Of a stretch of DNA of 64,000 bases, positions 7,950 to 15,761 are shown piece by piece. Location of the stretch: positions 1 to 64,000 of the forward strand of contig NZ_JAGGOZ010000008.1 in NCBI RefSeq assembly GCF_018614075.1. The letters are read 5' to 3'. The notes beneath the pieces were generated by a model. It saw nothing but the letters and a program-made list of their open reading frames with translations, ran no database searches and was not told where the DNA came from. Made by a program: the position numbers and the translations under genes. Every line of letters begins with the position of its first letter. Positions within the stretch are counted from its first letter, which is position 1. The stretch comes from Streptomyces sp. ISL-94. Its GTDB lineage: Bacteria; Actinomycetota; Actinomycetes; Streptomycetales; Streptomycetaceae.

Positions 7950-8065
7950 GCGTCCACCCTCGGTACCGCCGCCAGCAGCGCCCGCGTATACCGCTCGGCC
8001 GGGGCCGACAGCACCGCAGAGACCGCCCCCCGCTCCTCCCGCAGCCCGTGCAACAGGTCCAGGAT
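7950..8065 (-). pseudogene. Remnant of an oligopeptide ABC transporter ATPase
   Basis: Starting at the DUF3152 stop codon, the minus strand reads ILDLLHGLREERG and then, without the expected ~30-residue Walker B/H-loop stretch, AVLSAPAERYTRALLAAVP. These are two landmark segments of DppD/DppF-type ATPases, where the second normally follows ...G.V.E.GP. About 38 codons survive, with an internal in-frame deletion. There is no start codon or ATP-binding motif, so this is a gene fossil. The neighbouring dispersed repeats are possible agents of the deletion. Confidence 0.65.
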
Positions 8066-8066
8066 G

Positions 8067-9455
8067 TCAATTCCCCGGATACACCCACGGGTTGGGTTTG
8101 CACGAGATGCCGTCGATGTCGAGGGACTTGGTCTGCTGCTGCATGATCGGGGCGAGCGCCCCCGGCGTGCGGCAGTTGACGTGGCCGTGCCCGAGGCGGT
8201 GGCCGACCTCGTGGTTGATGAGCATCTGGCGGTAGGCGAACATCTGGTCCGGGCCGTAGGTCGCCGAGCCCTGGGCCCAGCGGAACGCGTTGATCATCAC
8301 GCGGTCGGTGGACGCGGAGTCGCAGGAGACGTTGTCGATGGTGGTGTCGAGCCCGGACTTGGCGCACCAGGCCCCGGTGGTCCCCGGGCTGGCCAGGGTG
8401 ATCACGAAGTCGGCCTCGCCGCCCGGCACGCGCTCGAAGGTCTTCGTCCCGCCGTGACCCCAGCTGCGGTCGTCGTTGAGGGTGCGGTGGACGGCCTCGG
8501 CGAAGAGCTGCGGGTCCAGGCCCAGGCCCTGCTCGACGTCGACCCGGTAGCGCACGACCTTGCCCTTGCCGGGTGCCTTGGCCACGCCGGGGACCGTGTC
8601 GAAGGTCCCGGGCCCGGTGAGCTTCTCGTCGATCGGCAGCTGCTGGGCCATCTTCTGCTCGTACGTCGGCTCCTGCGCGGGAGCGGACGCCGAGGCCGAC
8701 GGCGCCGCGGCGACCGCGTCAGGTGCCGGTGCGCCGTCGGGGCGGTGGGCGGCGGCGTCGGCCCGGGGTTCGTCCATGGCGGCGAGCGGTCCGTGCGGGG
8801 CGCCGTCCCCGTCGGAGGCCGCCTGGACGGCGACGACGACGGCGAGGACGGTGGTGACGGCCGCGGCGGCCATGCAGGTGTAGGTGCGGGCCTTCCGGCC
8901 GCGCCCCGAGCCGGGCCGCTCGGGCGCCACGGGCTCGGCGGCGGCGTCGGCCGGCTTGCGCGGTCCGGGCACGCGGCGGTGCGAGCCGGTGGAGGTGACG
9001 GCGTCGGGCGCGGGCTCGGAGACCCGCCGGGGCGCGGGCGGTGCGGGCGCGGGTGGCGGGTCCAGGGTGATCTGCGGGAAGCCCACCGCGGGGGTGCCGA
9101 AGGCGGGGGTGTCGGTGTCGAAGGCGGCGGCCGGGGGCGCGCTGCGGGGGCGCGGCACCCCGCGCCAGTCCCCGTACACGGAGCCGGCGCCGGTCCCCCG
9201 GGCGCCGCGGGGCTCGTACGGATCGGCGGGATGGCCGCCGGGGACGGGCGGGTCCTGGGGCACGTACCCGTGGTGGGTGACGGTGGGTTCCGGCCATGCC
9301 CGGACGCGCGGTTTCCCGTACGCCTCGAAGGCCTCGAAGGCCTCGAAGGCCTCGAAGCGCTCGTAGGCCTCGTACCGCTCGTACGGGAGGGGGTCGGGCT
9401 CCGCCGGCGCGGGCGCCGGGGCAGGAGCGGGGTCCTTGCGACTATGTCGTCCCAC
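8067..9455 (-). CDS. DUF3152 membrane-anchored putative zinc metalloprotease
   Basis: This 462-residue protein has a long Pro/Ala-rich cytoplasmic N-terminus with FEAFEAFEAFEAYG 9-bp repeats (9329-9365), one transmembrane segment (TYTCMAAAAVTTVLAVVVAV, ~205-225) and an extracytoplasmic C-terminal DUF3152 domain. That domain holds HEVGHRLGHGH, a HExxHxxGH metzincin-like zinc motif, plus conserved cysteines (WCAKSG, NVSCDS, HVNC, ISCK). The GTG at 9455 was preferred over upstream in-frame codons because it lies 5 bp after the hydrolase stop codon, giving a two-gene operon. Protease activity is inferred from the motif; the substrate is unknown. Confidence 0.85.
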   Translation of the reverse strand: MGRHSRKDPAPAPAPAPAEPDPLPYERYEAYERFEAFEAFEAFEAYGKPRVRAWPEPTVTHHGYVPQDPPVPGGHPADPYEPRGARGTGAGSVYGDWRGVPRPRSAPPAAAFDTDTPAFGTPAVGFPQITLDPPPAPAPPAPRRVSEPAPDAVTSTGSHRRVPGPRKPADAAAEPVAPERPGSGRGRKARTYTCMAAAAVTTVLAVVVAVQAASDGDGAPHGPLAAMDEPRADAAAHRPDGAPAPDAVAAAPSASASAPAQEPTYEQKMAQQLPIDEKLTGPGTFDTVPGVAKAPGKGKVVRYRVDVEQGLGLDPQLFAEAVHRTLNDDRSWGHGGTKTFERVPGGEADFVITLASPGTTGAWCAKSGLDTTIDNVSCDSASTDRVMINAFRWAQGSATYGPDQMFAYRQMLINHEVGHRLGHGHVNCRTPGALAPIMQQQTKSLDIDGISCKPNPWVYPGN

Positions 9456-9460
9456 GGTCC

Positions 9461-10429
9461 TCAGCCTCTGCCGTCTTCGGTGTCCCTGAGCAGCTCCCGG
9501 AAGCCGGCTGCCACCACCTCGGGGTACTCCATCATCGCCACGTGCCCGGCCTCGGGCAGGCTCAGCAGCCGCGAATCCCGGAAGGCCGCGGCGGCCCTGC
9601 GCGCCATACGGTACGAGACGAGCAGGTCCTTGCCACCGTAGACGAGCAGCGTCGGTGCGAGGACACGCTGCGCCTGGCGCCACAGTCCGTGCTGCCCACC
9701 CAGGGTGTAGGCGTCGACGATGCCGCGCGAGGAACGGGTCATGACGTCCCAGAAGTACGGCAGGGCCATCCGCCGCTCCATCTCCTCCACGGCGTTGCGG
9801 AAGCCCTCCGGTGTCACCCGGCCGGGGTCTCCGTAACAGAGGTCCGTCACTCCCCTGGTGCGCTGTTCGGCGGTCAGAGCCTGCGCCAGCCGGCCGAACA
9901 GGGCCGCCACGCCGGGCAGGGCGAGCAGCGCGGTCGGCACGGCCGACCTCTGCACGCGCAGCTCGGGCAGCGCGGGCGAAACCAGCGTCAGGGTCCGTAC
10001 GAGGTCGGGGCGTACGGCGGCGACGCGGGTGGAGACGGCGCCGCCGAGGGAGTTCCCGAACAGGTGGACCGGGCCGCGCCCGGCGGCGTCGAGGTGCCGG
10101 ATGACGACGCGGGCGAAGGCGGTGACGGAGTAGTCCCGGTCGGCGGCCGGCGGGGACCAGCCGAAGCCGGGCAGGTCGAGGGCCTCGCCGTCGACGGTGT
10201 CCGCGAGCTGCGCCATGAGATCGGACCAGTTCTGCGAGGAACCGCCGAGTCCGTGGACGAACAGCGCGGGCGGCAGGCCGGTACGGACGGGCGGGCGCAC
10301 CCGTACGGCGAGTTCCAGCCCCGGCAGCGCGACGGTGCGCAGCTGTTCTCCGTCGGCCACTCGGCCGGCTCCCACCTGGGAGGACAGCTCGGTGGTGGAC
10401 CGTACACCCGGCAGCTCGGTCGAAGACAT
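9461..10429 (-). CDS. Alpha/beta-fold hydrolase
   Basis: The 322 residues follow the classical alpha/beta hydrolase pattern: oxyanion FVHGLGGS (~57), nucleophile elbow FGNSLGG (~123), acid in VYGGKDLLV (~268) and catalytic His in PEAGHVAMMEYP (~295). No signal peptide is seen, so it is likely cytoplasmic. The substrate cannot be named from sequence. It is the first gene of a two-gene unit with the DUF3152 metalloprotease, 5 bp apart, and is divergent from the small acidic protein gene at 10561. Confidence 0.88.
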   Translation of the reverse strand: MSSTELPGVRSTTELSSQVGAGRVADGEQLRTVALPGLELAVRVRPPVRTGLPPALFVHGLGGSSQNWSDLMAQLADTVDGEALDLPGFGWSPPAADRDYSVTAFARVVIRHLDAAGRGPVHLFGNSLGGAVSTRVAAVRPDLVRTLTLVSPALPELRVQRSAVPTALLALPGVAALFGRLAQALTAEQRTRGVTDLCYGDPGRVTPEGFRNAVEEMERRMALPYFWDVMTRSSRGIVDAYTLGGQHGLWRQAQRVLAPTLLVYGGKDLLVSYRMARRAAAAFRDSRLLSLPEAGHVAMMEYPEVVAAGFRELLRDTEDGRG

Positions 10430-10560
10430 GCGGGCAATGTTACGAGACGATCACGCCGGACTTGTTGTGTTCGCGGTCACAGACGCTTGCGGATCCGTAT
10501 AGCGGGGTAACCGCGATCCTCCTAGGCTCATAGAGGACACAAGGAAGCGAGGGGAGCGGA

Positions 10561-10776
10561 ATGACTGTCGACCCTGCGGAGCCGGACACCTTCCGGGAGC
10601 GGTTTCCCGAAGTCGTGGACCCGGAGGCGCCCGAGGCGGACGTGGCAGAGCAGCTGGCGGAACTGCAGCCGCACGAGGACGACCCGGAGGTCGGCCGGGC
10701 ACGGCACGAGGCCGCGGACGCTGACGCGGCCGAGCAGGCGCGGGTGGTGCCGCTGGACGAGGACGACTACCGCTGA
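10561..10776 (+). CDS. Small acidic conserved protein (71 aa)
   Basis: This strongly acidic protein is rich in Asp, Glu, Ala and Pro and ends in PLDEDDYR. It has no cysteines, membrane span or recognisable domain. The ATG has GAGGGGAGCGG upstream. Coding character and composition look like a real Streptomyces core gene, but the function is unknown. It is divergent from the hydrolase gene and upstream of the TetR regulator on the same strand. Confidence 0.7.
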   Translation: MTVDPAEPDTFRERFPEVVDPEAPEADVAEQLAELQPHEDDPEVGRARHEAADADAAEQARVVPLDEDDYR

Positions 10777-10901
10777 CCAGCGCCTCCGGCGGTCCGTACC
10801 GCGAGAAAACTCGGCTTGAACCCTCCAGATTCGATTACCGAAAAGTACGATGGCGGCGCGGCGCAGAGCGCACTGTGTTCTTAGAGAAAGTGGGAGGCGG
10901 C

Positions 10902-11540
10902 GTGACAGCCATCGAGCAGACCGAGGCAGCGCGTCCGCGGGGCACACGACTGCCGCGCCGAGCCCGACGCAATCAGCTGCTGGGCGCGGCCCAGGAGGTT
11001 TTCGTCGCGCAGGGTTACCACGCGGCGGCGATGGATGACATCGCCGAGCGTGCCGGAGTGAGCAAGCCGGTGCTGTACCAGCACTTCCCCGGCAAGCTCG
11101 ACCTCTACCTGGCGCTGCTGGACCAGCACTGCGAGGCCCTGCTGCTCGCCGTGCGCACCGCGCTCGCGTCGACGACGGACAACAAGCTGCGTGTGGCCGC
11201 CACGATGGACGCGTACTTCGCGTACGTGGAGGACGAGGGCGGCGCCTTCCGGCTGGTCTTCGAGTCCGACCTGACGAACGAGCCGGCCGTGCGCGAGCGC
11301 GTCGACCGCGTCTCGCTGCAGTGCGCCGAGGCCATCTCCGACGTGATCGCCGAGGACACCGGCCTGTCCAAGGACGAGTCGATGCTCCTCGCCGTGGGCC
11401 TGGGCGGTGTCTCGCAGGTGGTGGCGCGCTACTGGCTGTCCAGCGAGAGCCCGGTGGCCCGGGACACGGCGGTCGGCCTGCTGACCTCGCTCGCCTGGCG
11501 CGGTATCGCGGGCTTCCCGCTGCACGGCAGCGAGGGCTGA
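10902..11540 (+). CDS. TetR/AcrR family transcriptional regulator
   Basis: The 212-residue regulator has an N-terminal TetR helix-turn-helix (residues ~22-68: ARRNQLLGAAQEVF, then AMDDIAERAGVSKPVLYQHF) and an all-helical ligand-binding C-terminal domain. The GTG at 10902 is preceded by GGGAGG six bases upstream. An earlier in-frame GTG at 10875 lacks such a site. The target is probably itself or neighbours such as the 71-aa gene; no clear operator palindrome was identified in the 125-bp gap. Confidence 0.9.
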   Translation: MTAIEQTEAARPRGTRLPRRARRNQLLGAAQEVFVAQGYHAAAMDDIAERAGVSKPVLYQHFPGKLDLYLALLDQHCEALLLAVRTALASTTDNKLRVAATMDAYFAYVEDEGGAFRLVFESDLTNEPAVRERVDRVSLQCAEAISDVIAEDTGLSKDESMLLAVGLGGVSQVVARYWLSSESPVARDTAVGLLTSLAWRGIAGFPLHGSEG

Positions 11541-11685
11541 CGGCCTCGGCCGGTGTTCGGACGGGCTCGGCCGGTGTTCGCTGCCAGCGTGTCCGCTCCA
11601 CGCAGTTCCCGTCCCCTCTCCGGGCTAATGTGGACCGCGTACGGCGCGGCTGATCGCGCGAACGGATCGTCGGAGGGACAAAGCC

Positions 11686-11913
11686 GTGGAGGTCAAGATC
11701 GGCGTGCAGCACGCACCCCGGGAGATCGTGCTGGAAAGCGACCTGAGTGCGGAGGAGCTGGAGAGCATCGTCGCCGCCGCTCTGTCCGGTACCACGCCGC
11801 TGCTGAGCCTCACCGACAACAAGGGCCGCAAGGTCCTGGTGCCGTCCGACCGCCTGTCCTACGTGGACCTGGGCGAGCCGAGCGTGCGCAAGGTCGGCTT
11901 CGGCGCGCTCTGA
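11686..11913 (+). CDS. DUF3107 family protein (75 aa)
   Basis: This short cytoplasmic protein has the DUF3107 signature: VKIGVQHAPREIVLES at the start and KVLVPSDRLSYVDLGEP near the end. It starts at GTG 11686 with GGAGGG upstream. The family is widespread in actinobacteria and its function is not established. A strong terminator follows at 11947. Confidence 0.9.
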   Translation: MEVKIGVQHAPREIVLESDLSAEELESIVAAALSGTTPLLSLTDNKGRKVLVPSDRLSYVDLGEPSVRKVGFGAL

Positions 11914-11946
11914 CGCGGTGGCACCGAGGTGCCGAGAACTGTGGGG

Positions 11947-11978
11947 AACGGCCCGGTGGTTGAATCCACCGGGCCGTT
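11947..11978 (+). terminator. Rho-independent terminator
   Basis: A perfect 13-bp stem (11947-11959 with 11966-11978) and a TTGAAT loop are followed by TTCCCTTTCTT, placed 33 bp after the DUF3107 stop. Confidence 0.9.
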
Positions 11979-12044
11979 TCCCTTTCTTCCGCTTCGGGTA
12001 GGACGGCAGTGACCCGCTTTGCCCTGACGTATGGGAGGGACCTC

Positions 12045-12347
12045 ATGCTGCTGATGGAAGCGCTCGGCTCTGCTCTGCTGGGCCTCGCCCTTTCCGCGAC
12101 AGCCGCGCGAGTGCTCGCCCGCAGACTGCCCTCGGCGAGAGTGGTGCTGGTCAGCGGGGTGCTGGGGGCGCTGTTCGGGGCGTATCTGATGCACTTCGCG
12201 CTCGGCCCCGGGCACAACACCCTCACCGCGACCTTCCTCGGCGCCGTGCTGGTGTCGGCCGTGGTCGTGTCGCTGCTGCTCCGGCCGGCCTCCGGGCCCC
12301 GCAGGCCCGCCCACAGGACTCCGTTTTCGCTCCCGTCCGGGGGCTGA
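12045..12347 (+). CDS. Small integral membrane protein (100 aa)
   Basis: Three hydrophobic spans are visible (starting near residues 6, 37 and 67), with a basic tail ending PLRP-like then RRPAHRTPFSLPSGG. The ATG at 12045 is chosen because GGGAGGG sits five bases upstream; an in-frame GTG at 12009 lacks a site. No family is recognised. It converges on the ferritin-like gene across a shared terminator. Confidence 0.72.
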   Translation: MLLMEALGSALLGLALSATAARVLARRLPSARVVLVSGVLGALFGAYLMHFALGPGHNTLTATFLGAVLVSAVVVSLLLRPASGPRRPAHRTPFSLPSGG

Positions 12348-12360
12348 CGCGTAGACGCAA

Positions 12361-12397
12361 GCGGCCCCCGAGCGCGTGATCGCGCTGCGGGGGCCGC
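12361..12397. terminator. Bidirectional terminator between convergent genes
   Basis: The stem GCGGCCCCC plus AGCGCG pairs with CGCGCT and GGGGGCCGC across a TGAT loop, with one bulge, between genes ending at 12347 (+) and 12430 (-). Confidence 0.85.
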
Positions 12398-12429
12398 CGT
12401 ACGTGTGCGTACGTCTGCAGATGGCCGCG

Positions 12430-13188
12430 TCAGGCGGCGAGGCCGAGGGCCGCCATCCGCTTGGTGTGCGCCTTGGTGATGCGGGTGAACATCTCGCCGA
12501 CGGCCGCCAGGTCGAAGCCCGCCGCCATCCCGTCGACGCCGCCCACCAGCATGGTGGAGAGCGCGTCGCGCTCGGCGACCACGCGCTGGGCCTGCGAGAG
12601 GGCCTCGCCCATCAGCCGGCGCGCCCACAGCGCGAGGCGGCCGCCGACGCGCGGGTCGGCCTCGATCGCCGCGCGCACCTTCCCGACGGCGAAGTTGCCG
12701 TGACCGGTGTCGTCGAGCACGCCGACGACGAGCGCGCGGGTGTCGGTGTCCAGGTGGCTGGCGACCTCGCGGTAGAAGTCGCTGGCGATCGAGTCGCCGA
12801 CGTACGCCTTGACCAGGCCCTCCAGCCAGTCCGACGGCGCGGTCTGGCGGTGGAAGTCGTCCACGCCCTTGGCGAAGGGCTGCATGGCAGCGGTGGGCTC
12901 GGCGTCGATCGCGGAGAGCCGGTCGCGCAGCTGCGCGAAGTGGTGGAATTCGGCGGAGGCCATGGCGGCGAGCTCGGCCTTGTCGTCGAGGGTGGGCGCG
13001 AGCTTCGCGTCCTCGGCGAGGCGCTCGAACGCCGCGAGTTCTCCGTACGCGAGCGCGCCGAGCAGGTCCACGACGGCGGCCCGGTACTGCGGCGAGGCGG
13101 AGGCGGTCGCCCAGTCCTGGGCGGCGATGCCCGCCGCGTCGGCGGGGTTGCTGTCGTCGGCGGGCGAGGCGTTTTCAACGGTCGACAT
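12430..13188 (-). CDS. Ferritin-like fold protein (MiaE-like hydroxylase family)
   Basis: The 252-residue, mostly helical protein has carboxylate/His motifs spaced as in ferritin-like di-iron proteins (AYGELAAFERLAEDA ~48-62, EFHHFAQL ~80, DSIASDFYREVASHLD ~130, DDTGHGNFA ~160). Streptomyces homologues are called ferritin-like fold proteins and are distantly related to MiaE tRNA hydroxylase. The ATG at 13188 opens MSTVENASPADD. The family is reasonably clear; a tRNA substrate is not shown. Confidence 0.8.
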   Translation of the reverse strand: MSTVENASPADDSNPADAAGIAAQDWATASASPQYRAAVVDLLGALAYGELAAFERLAEDAKLAPTLDDKAELAAMASAEFHHFAQLRDRLSAIDAEPTAAMQPFAKGVDDFHRQTAPSDWLEGLVKAYVGDSIASDFYREVASHLDTDTRALVVGVLDDTGHGNFAVGKVRAAIEADPRVGGRLALWARRLMGEALSQAQRVVAERDALSTMLVGGVDGMAAGFDLAAVGEMFTRITKAHTKRMAALGLAA

Positions 13189-13569
13189 GCACCGCACAAT
13201 AGCCCGCCGAAAGGTGCGGCAAGTCACCACGTCGAGTCGCTGTCAGTCCACCTGAACACGCCGCCGTGGTGAATTCGCCCGACACACCTGCGCGATTCCG
13301 GGGTACAGTGGTAATGCGCCTGCCGGATACTCGGCGGGCCATCCGAATGAGGATGCCCGGTCGGTGGCCCGATCGGCTCCAACCGACCGCCCTCGGCGTG
13401 GTGCGTACGTTCATACGTACCGCCTCTTACGAGGGGCCCCCTCAGCGGCAGATGCGCCTGAGCGAAGGCTAGTGGTCCCGCGCAGCTTCGTACGTAGCAG
13501 TACTGCAAGCACAGCACGGTACGACCCCCCTCGCCGCCTCGCGCCGCGTCTCACAGAAGAGGCAGCACC
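13189..13569. other. Divergent intergenic region and long leader of the DEAD-box gene
   Basis: This 381-bp gap separates the ferritin-like gene (-) from the helicase gene (+). It holds a short hairpin GTACGT-TCAT-ACGTAC (13405-13420) and several further TACGTA-like motifs. No small gene with a credible ribosome site was found. A long leader would fit the cold-shock style control often seen for DEAD-box helicases, but no specific element is recognised. Confidence 0.4.
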
Positions 13570-15651
13570 CTGACTACGTTCCGAGACCTCGGGATTCTCC
13601 CCGAGACCGCCGAAGCCCTTGAGGCCGTCGGCATCGTGTCCCCCTTCCCGATCCAGGAGATGACCCTCCCCGTCGCCCTTTCCGGCACGGACGTCATCGG
13701 CCAGGCCAAGACCGGTACCGGCAAGACGCTCGGTTTCGGCCTTCCCCTGCTGGAGCGGGTCGTCGTTCCCGCGGACGTCGAGGCGGGCCGGGCGACGCCC
13801 GAGCAGCTGACCGACGCCCCGCAGGCCCTCGTGGTGGTTCCGACCCGCGAGCTGTGCACCCAGGTCACCAACGACCTCCTGACCGCGGGCAAGGTCCGCA
13901 ACGTCCGCGTGCTCGCCATATACGGCGGCCGCGCGTACGAGCCCCAGGTCGAGGCGCTCAAGAAGGGCGTCGACATCATCGTCGGCACCCCGGGCCGCCT
14001 GCTCGACCTGGCCGGACAGAAGAAGCTCGACCTCTCGCACGTCAAGGCGCTCGTCCTGGACGAGGCCGACGAGATGCTCGACCTGGGCTTCCTGCCCGAC
14101 GTCGAGAGGATCATGAGCTACCTGCCGCCGAAGCGTCAGACGATGCTGTTCTCGGCGACCATGCCGGGCGCGGTCATCGGCCTGGCCCGCCGGTACATGA
14201 CGCAGCCCACGCACATCCGCGCCGTCTCCGAGGACGGCGAGGGCGCGACCGTCGCCAACACCGCGCAGCACGTCTTCCGCGCGCACAACATGGACAAGCC
14301 GGAGCTGGTCTCCCGCATCCTCCAGGCCGAGGGCCGTGGCCTGGCCATGATCTTCTGCCGTACCAAGCGCACGGCGGCCGACATCGCCGAGCAGCTGGAG
14401 AAGCGCGGCTTCGCCTCGGGCGCCGTCCACGGCGACCTGGGCCAGGGCGCCCGCGAGCAGGCCCTGCGCGCCTTCCGCAACGGCAAGGTCGACGTGCTGG
14501 TGTGCACCGACGTCGCCGCGCGCGGTATCGATGTCGAGGGTGTCACCCACGTCATCAACTACCAGACGCCCGAGGACGAGAAGACCTTCCTGCACCGTGT
14601 GGGCCGTACCGGCCGTGCGGGCAAGAAGGGCATCGCCGTCACCCTGGTCGACTGGGACGACATCCCGCGCTGGCAGCTGATCAACAAGGCGCTGGAGCTG
14701 GACTTCCACGACCCGGTGGAGACGTACTCCACGTCCCCGCACCTGTACGAGCAGCTGAACATCCCGGCCGGCACCAAGGGCATCCTGCCGCGCGCCGAGC
14801 GCACGCGGGCCGGCCTGAAGGCCGAGGACGTCGAGGACCTGGGCGAGACCGGCGGCCGCGGTGGCCGTGGCGGACGCGGTCCGGCTGCCGCTGCCGCCGC
14901 CGTGGTGACGGAGGAGCGTCCGGCCCGTACGCGGACCCCGCGCCAGCGTCGCCGCACCCGCGGCGGTACCGAGCTCGAGCTGGGCGCCGAGGCCGCGGCC
15001 GTCACCCCGGTGACGGAGGCTCCCGAGGCCTCGGAGGCTCCGGCCGCCGATGAGTCGCGCAGGCCGCGCCGCCGTCGCACCCGTGTGGGCGCGGTACCGG
15101 CTCAGGCCGTCGAGGCGGTCACCTTCGTCGAGGCCGCTCCGGTCGCCGTGGCCCCGGTCGCCGACGCGGTCGAGGCCCCGGTCTCCGGCACCGTCGCCGA
15201 GGAGGCTCCGGCCAAGCCGAAGCGCACCCGCACCCGCAAGCCCGCCGCGGCCCCCGCCGCCGCCGAGGCCGCCGTGGTCGAGGCCCCCGTGGCCGACGCG
15301 GTCGCCGAGGAGGCTCCGGACAAGCCGAAGCGCACCCGCACCCGCAAGCCCGCCGCGGCCCCCGCCGCCGCCGAGGCCGCCGTGGTCGAGGCCCCCGTGG
15401 CCGACGCGGTCGCCGAGGAGGCTCCGGACAAGCCGAAGCGCACCCGGACCCGCAAGGCCACGCAGACCCCGGTCGTCGCCGATCCGGCCAAGGTGGCCGA
15501 GGAGGCCCCGGTCAAGCCGCGGCGTGCCCGCAAGGTCGTGGCGCCGTCGGCTCCCGAGCCGGACTTCCAGATGGCCCCCGCCGTCGAGCCCGTCAGGGCC
15601 CCGCGCCGGACCACGCGGCCCCGCAAGGCCGCCCAGGCGCCGAAGGCGTAA
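13570..15651 (+). CDS. DEAD-box ATP-dependent RNA helicase, apparent CTG start
   Basis: This 693-residue RNA helicase remodels RNA during ribosome assembly or decay. Helicase motifs run in order: Q motif (FRDLG...PFPIQ, ~4-26), AKTGTGKT, PTRELC, GTPGRLLDL, DEAD, SAT, FCRTKRTA, ARGIDVEG, HRVGRTGRAG. A 250-residue tail is rich in Arg, Lys, Ala, Glu and Pro with two perfect 36-residue repeats and RTRTRK basic patches, typical of unstructured RNA-binding tails. The Q motif lies upstream of the first GTG (13636). Between the in-frame stop at 13495-13497 and that GTG no ATG, GTG or TTG exists, so CTG 13570, with AGAGG upstream, is the only start giving the whole Q motif. The gene is probably monocistronic with its own terminator. 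Confidence 0.93.
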   Translation: MTTFRDLGILPETAEALEAVGIVSPFPIQEMTLPVALSGTDVIGQAKTGTGKTLGFGLPLLERVVVPADVEAGRATPEQLTDAPQALVVVPTRELCTQVTNDLLTAGKVRNVRVLAIYGGRAYEPQVEALKKGVDIIVGTPGRLLDLAGQKKLDLSHVKALVLDEADEMLDLGFLPDVERIMSYLPPKRQTMLFSATMPGAVIGLARRYMTQPTHIRAVSEDGEGATVANTAQHVFRAHNMDKPELVSRILQAEGRGLAMIFCRTKRTAADIAEQLEKRGFASGAVHGDLGQGAREQALRAFRNGKVDVLVCTDVAARGIDVEGVTHVINYQTPEDEKTFLHRVGRTGRAGKKGIAVTLVDWDDIPRWQLINKALELDFHDPVETYSTSPHLYEQLNIPAGTKGILPRAERTRAGLKAEDVEDLGETGGRGGRGGRGPAAAAAAVVTEERPARTRTPRQRRRTRGGTELELGAEAAAVTPVTEAPEASEAPAADESRRPRRRRTRVGAVPAQAVEAVTFVEAAPVAVAPVADAVEAPVSGTVAEEAPAKPKRTRTRKPAAAPAAAEAAVVEAPVADAVAEEAPDKPKRTRTRKPAAAPAAAEAAVVEAPVADAVAEEAPDKPKRTRTRKATQTPVVADPAKVAEEAPVKPRRARKVVAPSAPEPDFQMAPAVEPVRAPRRTTRPRKAAQAPKA
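15202..15456 (+). repeat. 108-bp in-frame tandem repeat in helicase tail
   Basis: Two near-identical 108-bp units begin at 15202 and 15310 and a partial third at 15418, each encoding EEAP(A/D)KPKRTRTRK followed by an Ala/Val/Glu-rich linker. The very low divergence suggests recent duplication or ongoing homogenisation. Copy number could vary between strains. Confidence 0.9.
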
Positions 15652-15669
15652 GCCCCGCACTGAGCGCTC

Positions 15670-15706
15670 CGACGGCCCGGCCCCCTTCGAGGGAGCCGGG
15701 CCGTCG
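15670..15706 (+). terminator. Terminator after the DEAD-box gene
   Basis: A 12-bp stem (15670-15681 with 15695-15706, CGACGGCCCGGC and complement) begins 19 bp after the helicase stop codon. Confidence 0.8.
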
Positions 15707-15761
15707 GCGTACCCGGGCCGGGGGCCGCACCAGGCCCCTACGGGCCGGTAACCTCGGCGCC

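Noticed and set aside
13411-15660. 749-codon minus-strand frame opposite the DEAD-box helicase
   Set aside because: It is rich in Arg, Gly, Leu and His, mirrors the helicase codons, and has no motif of its own.
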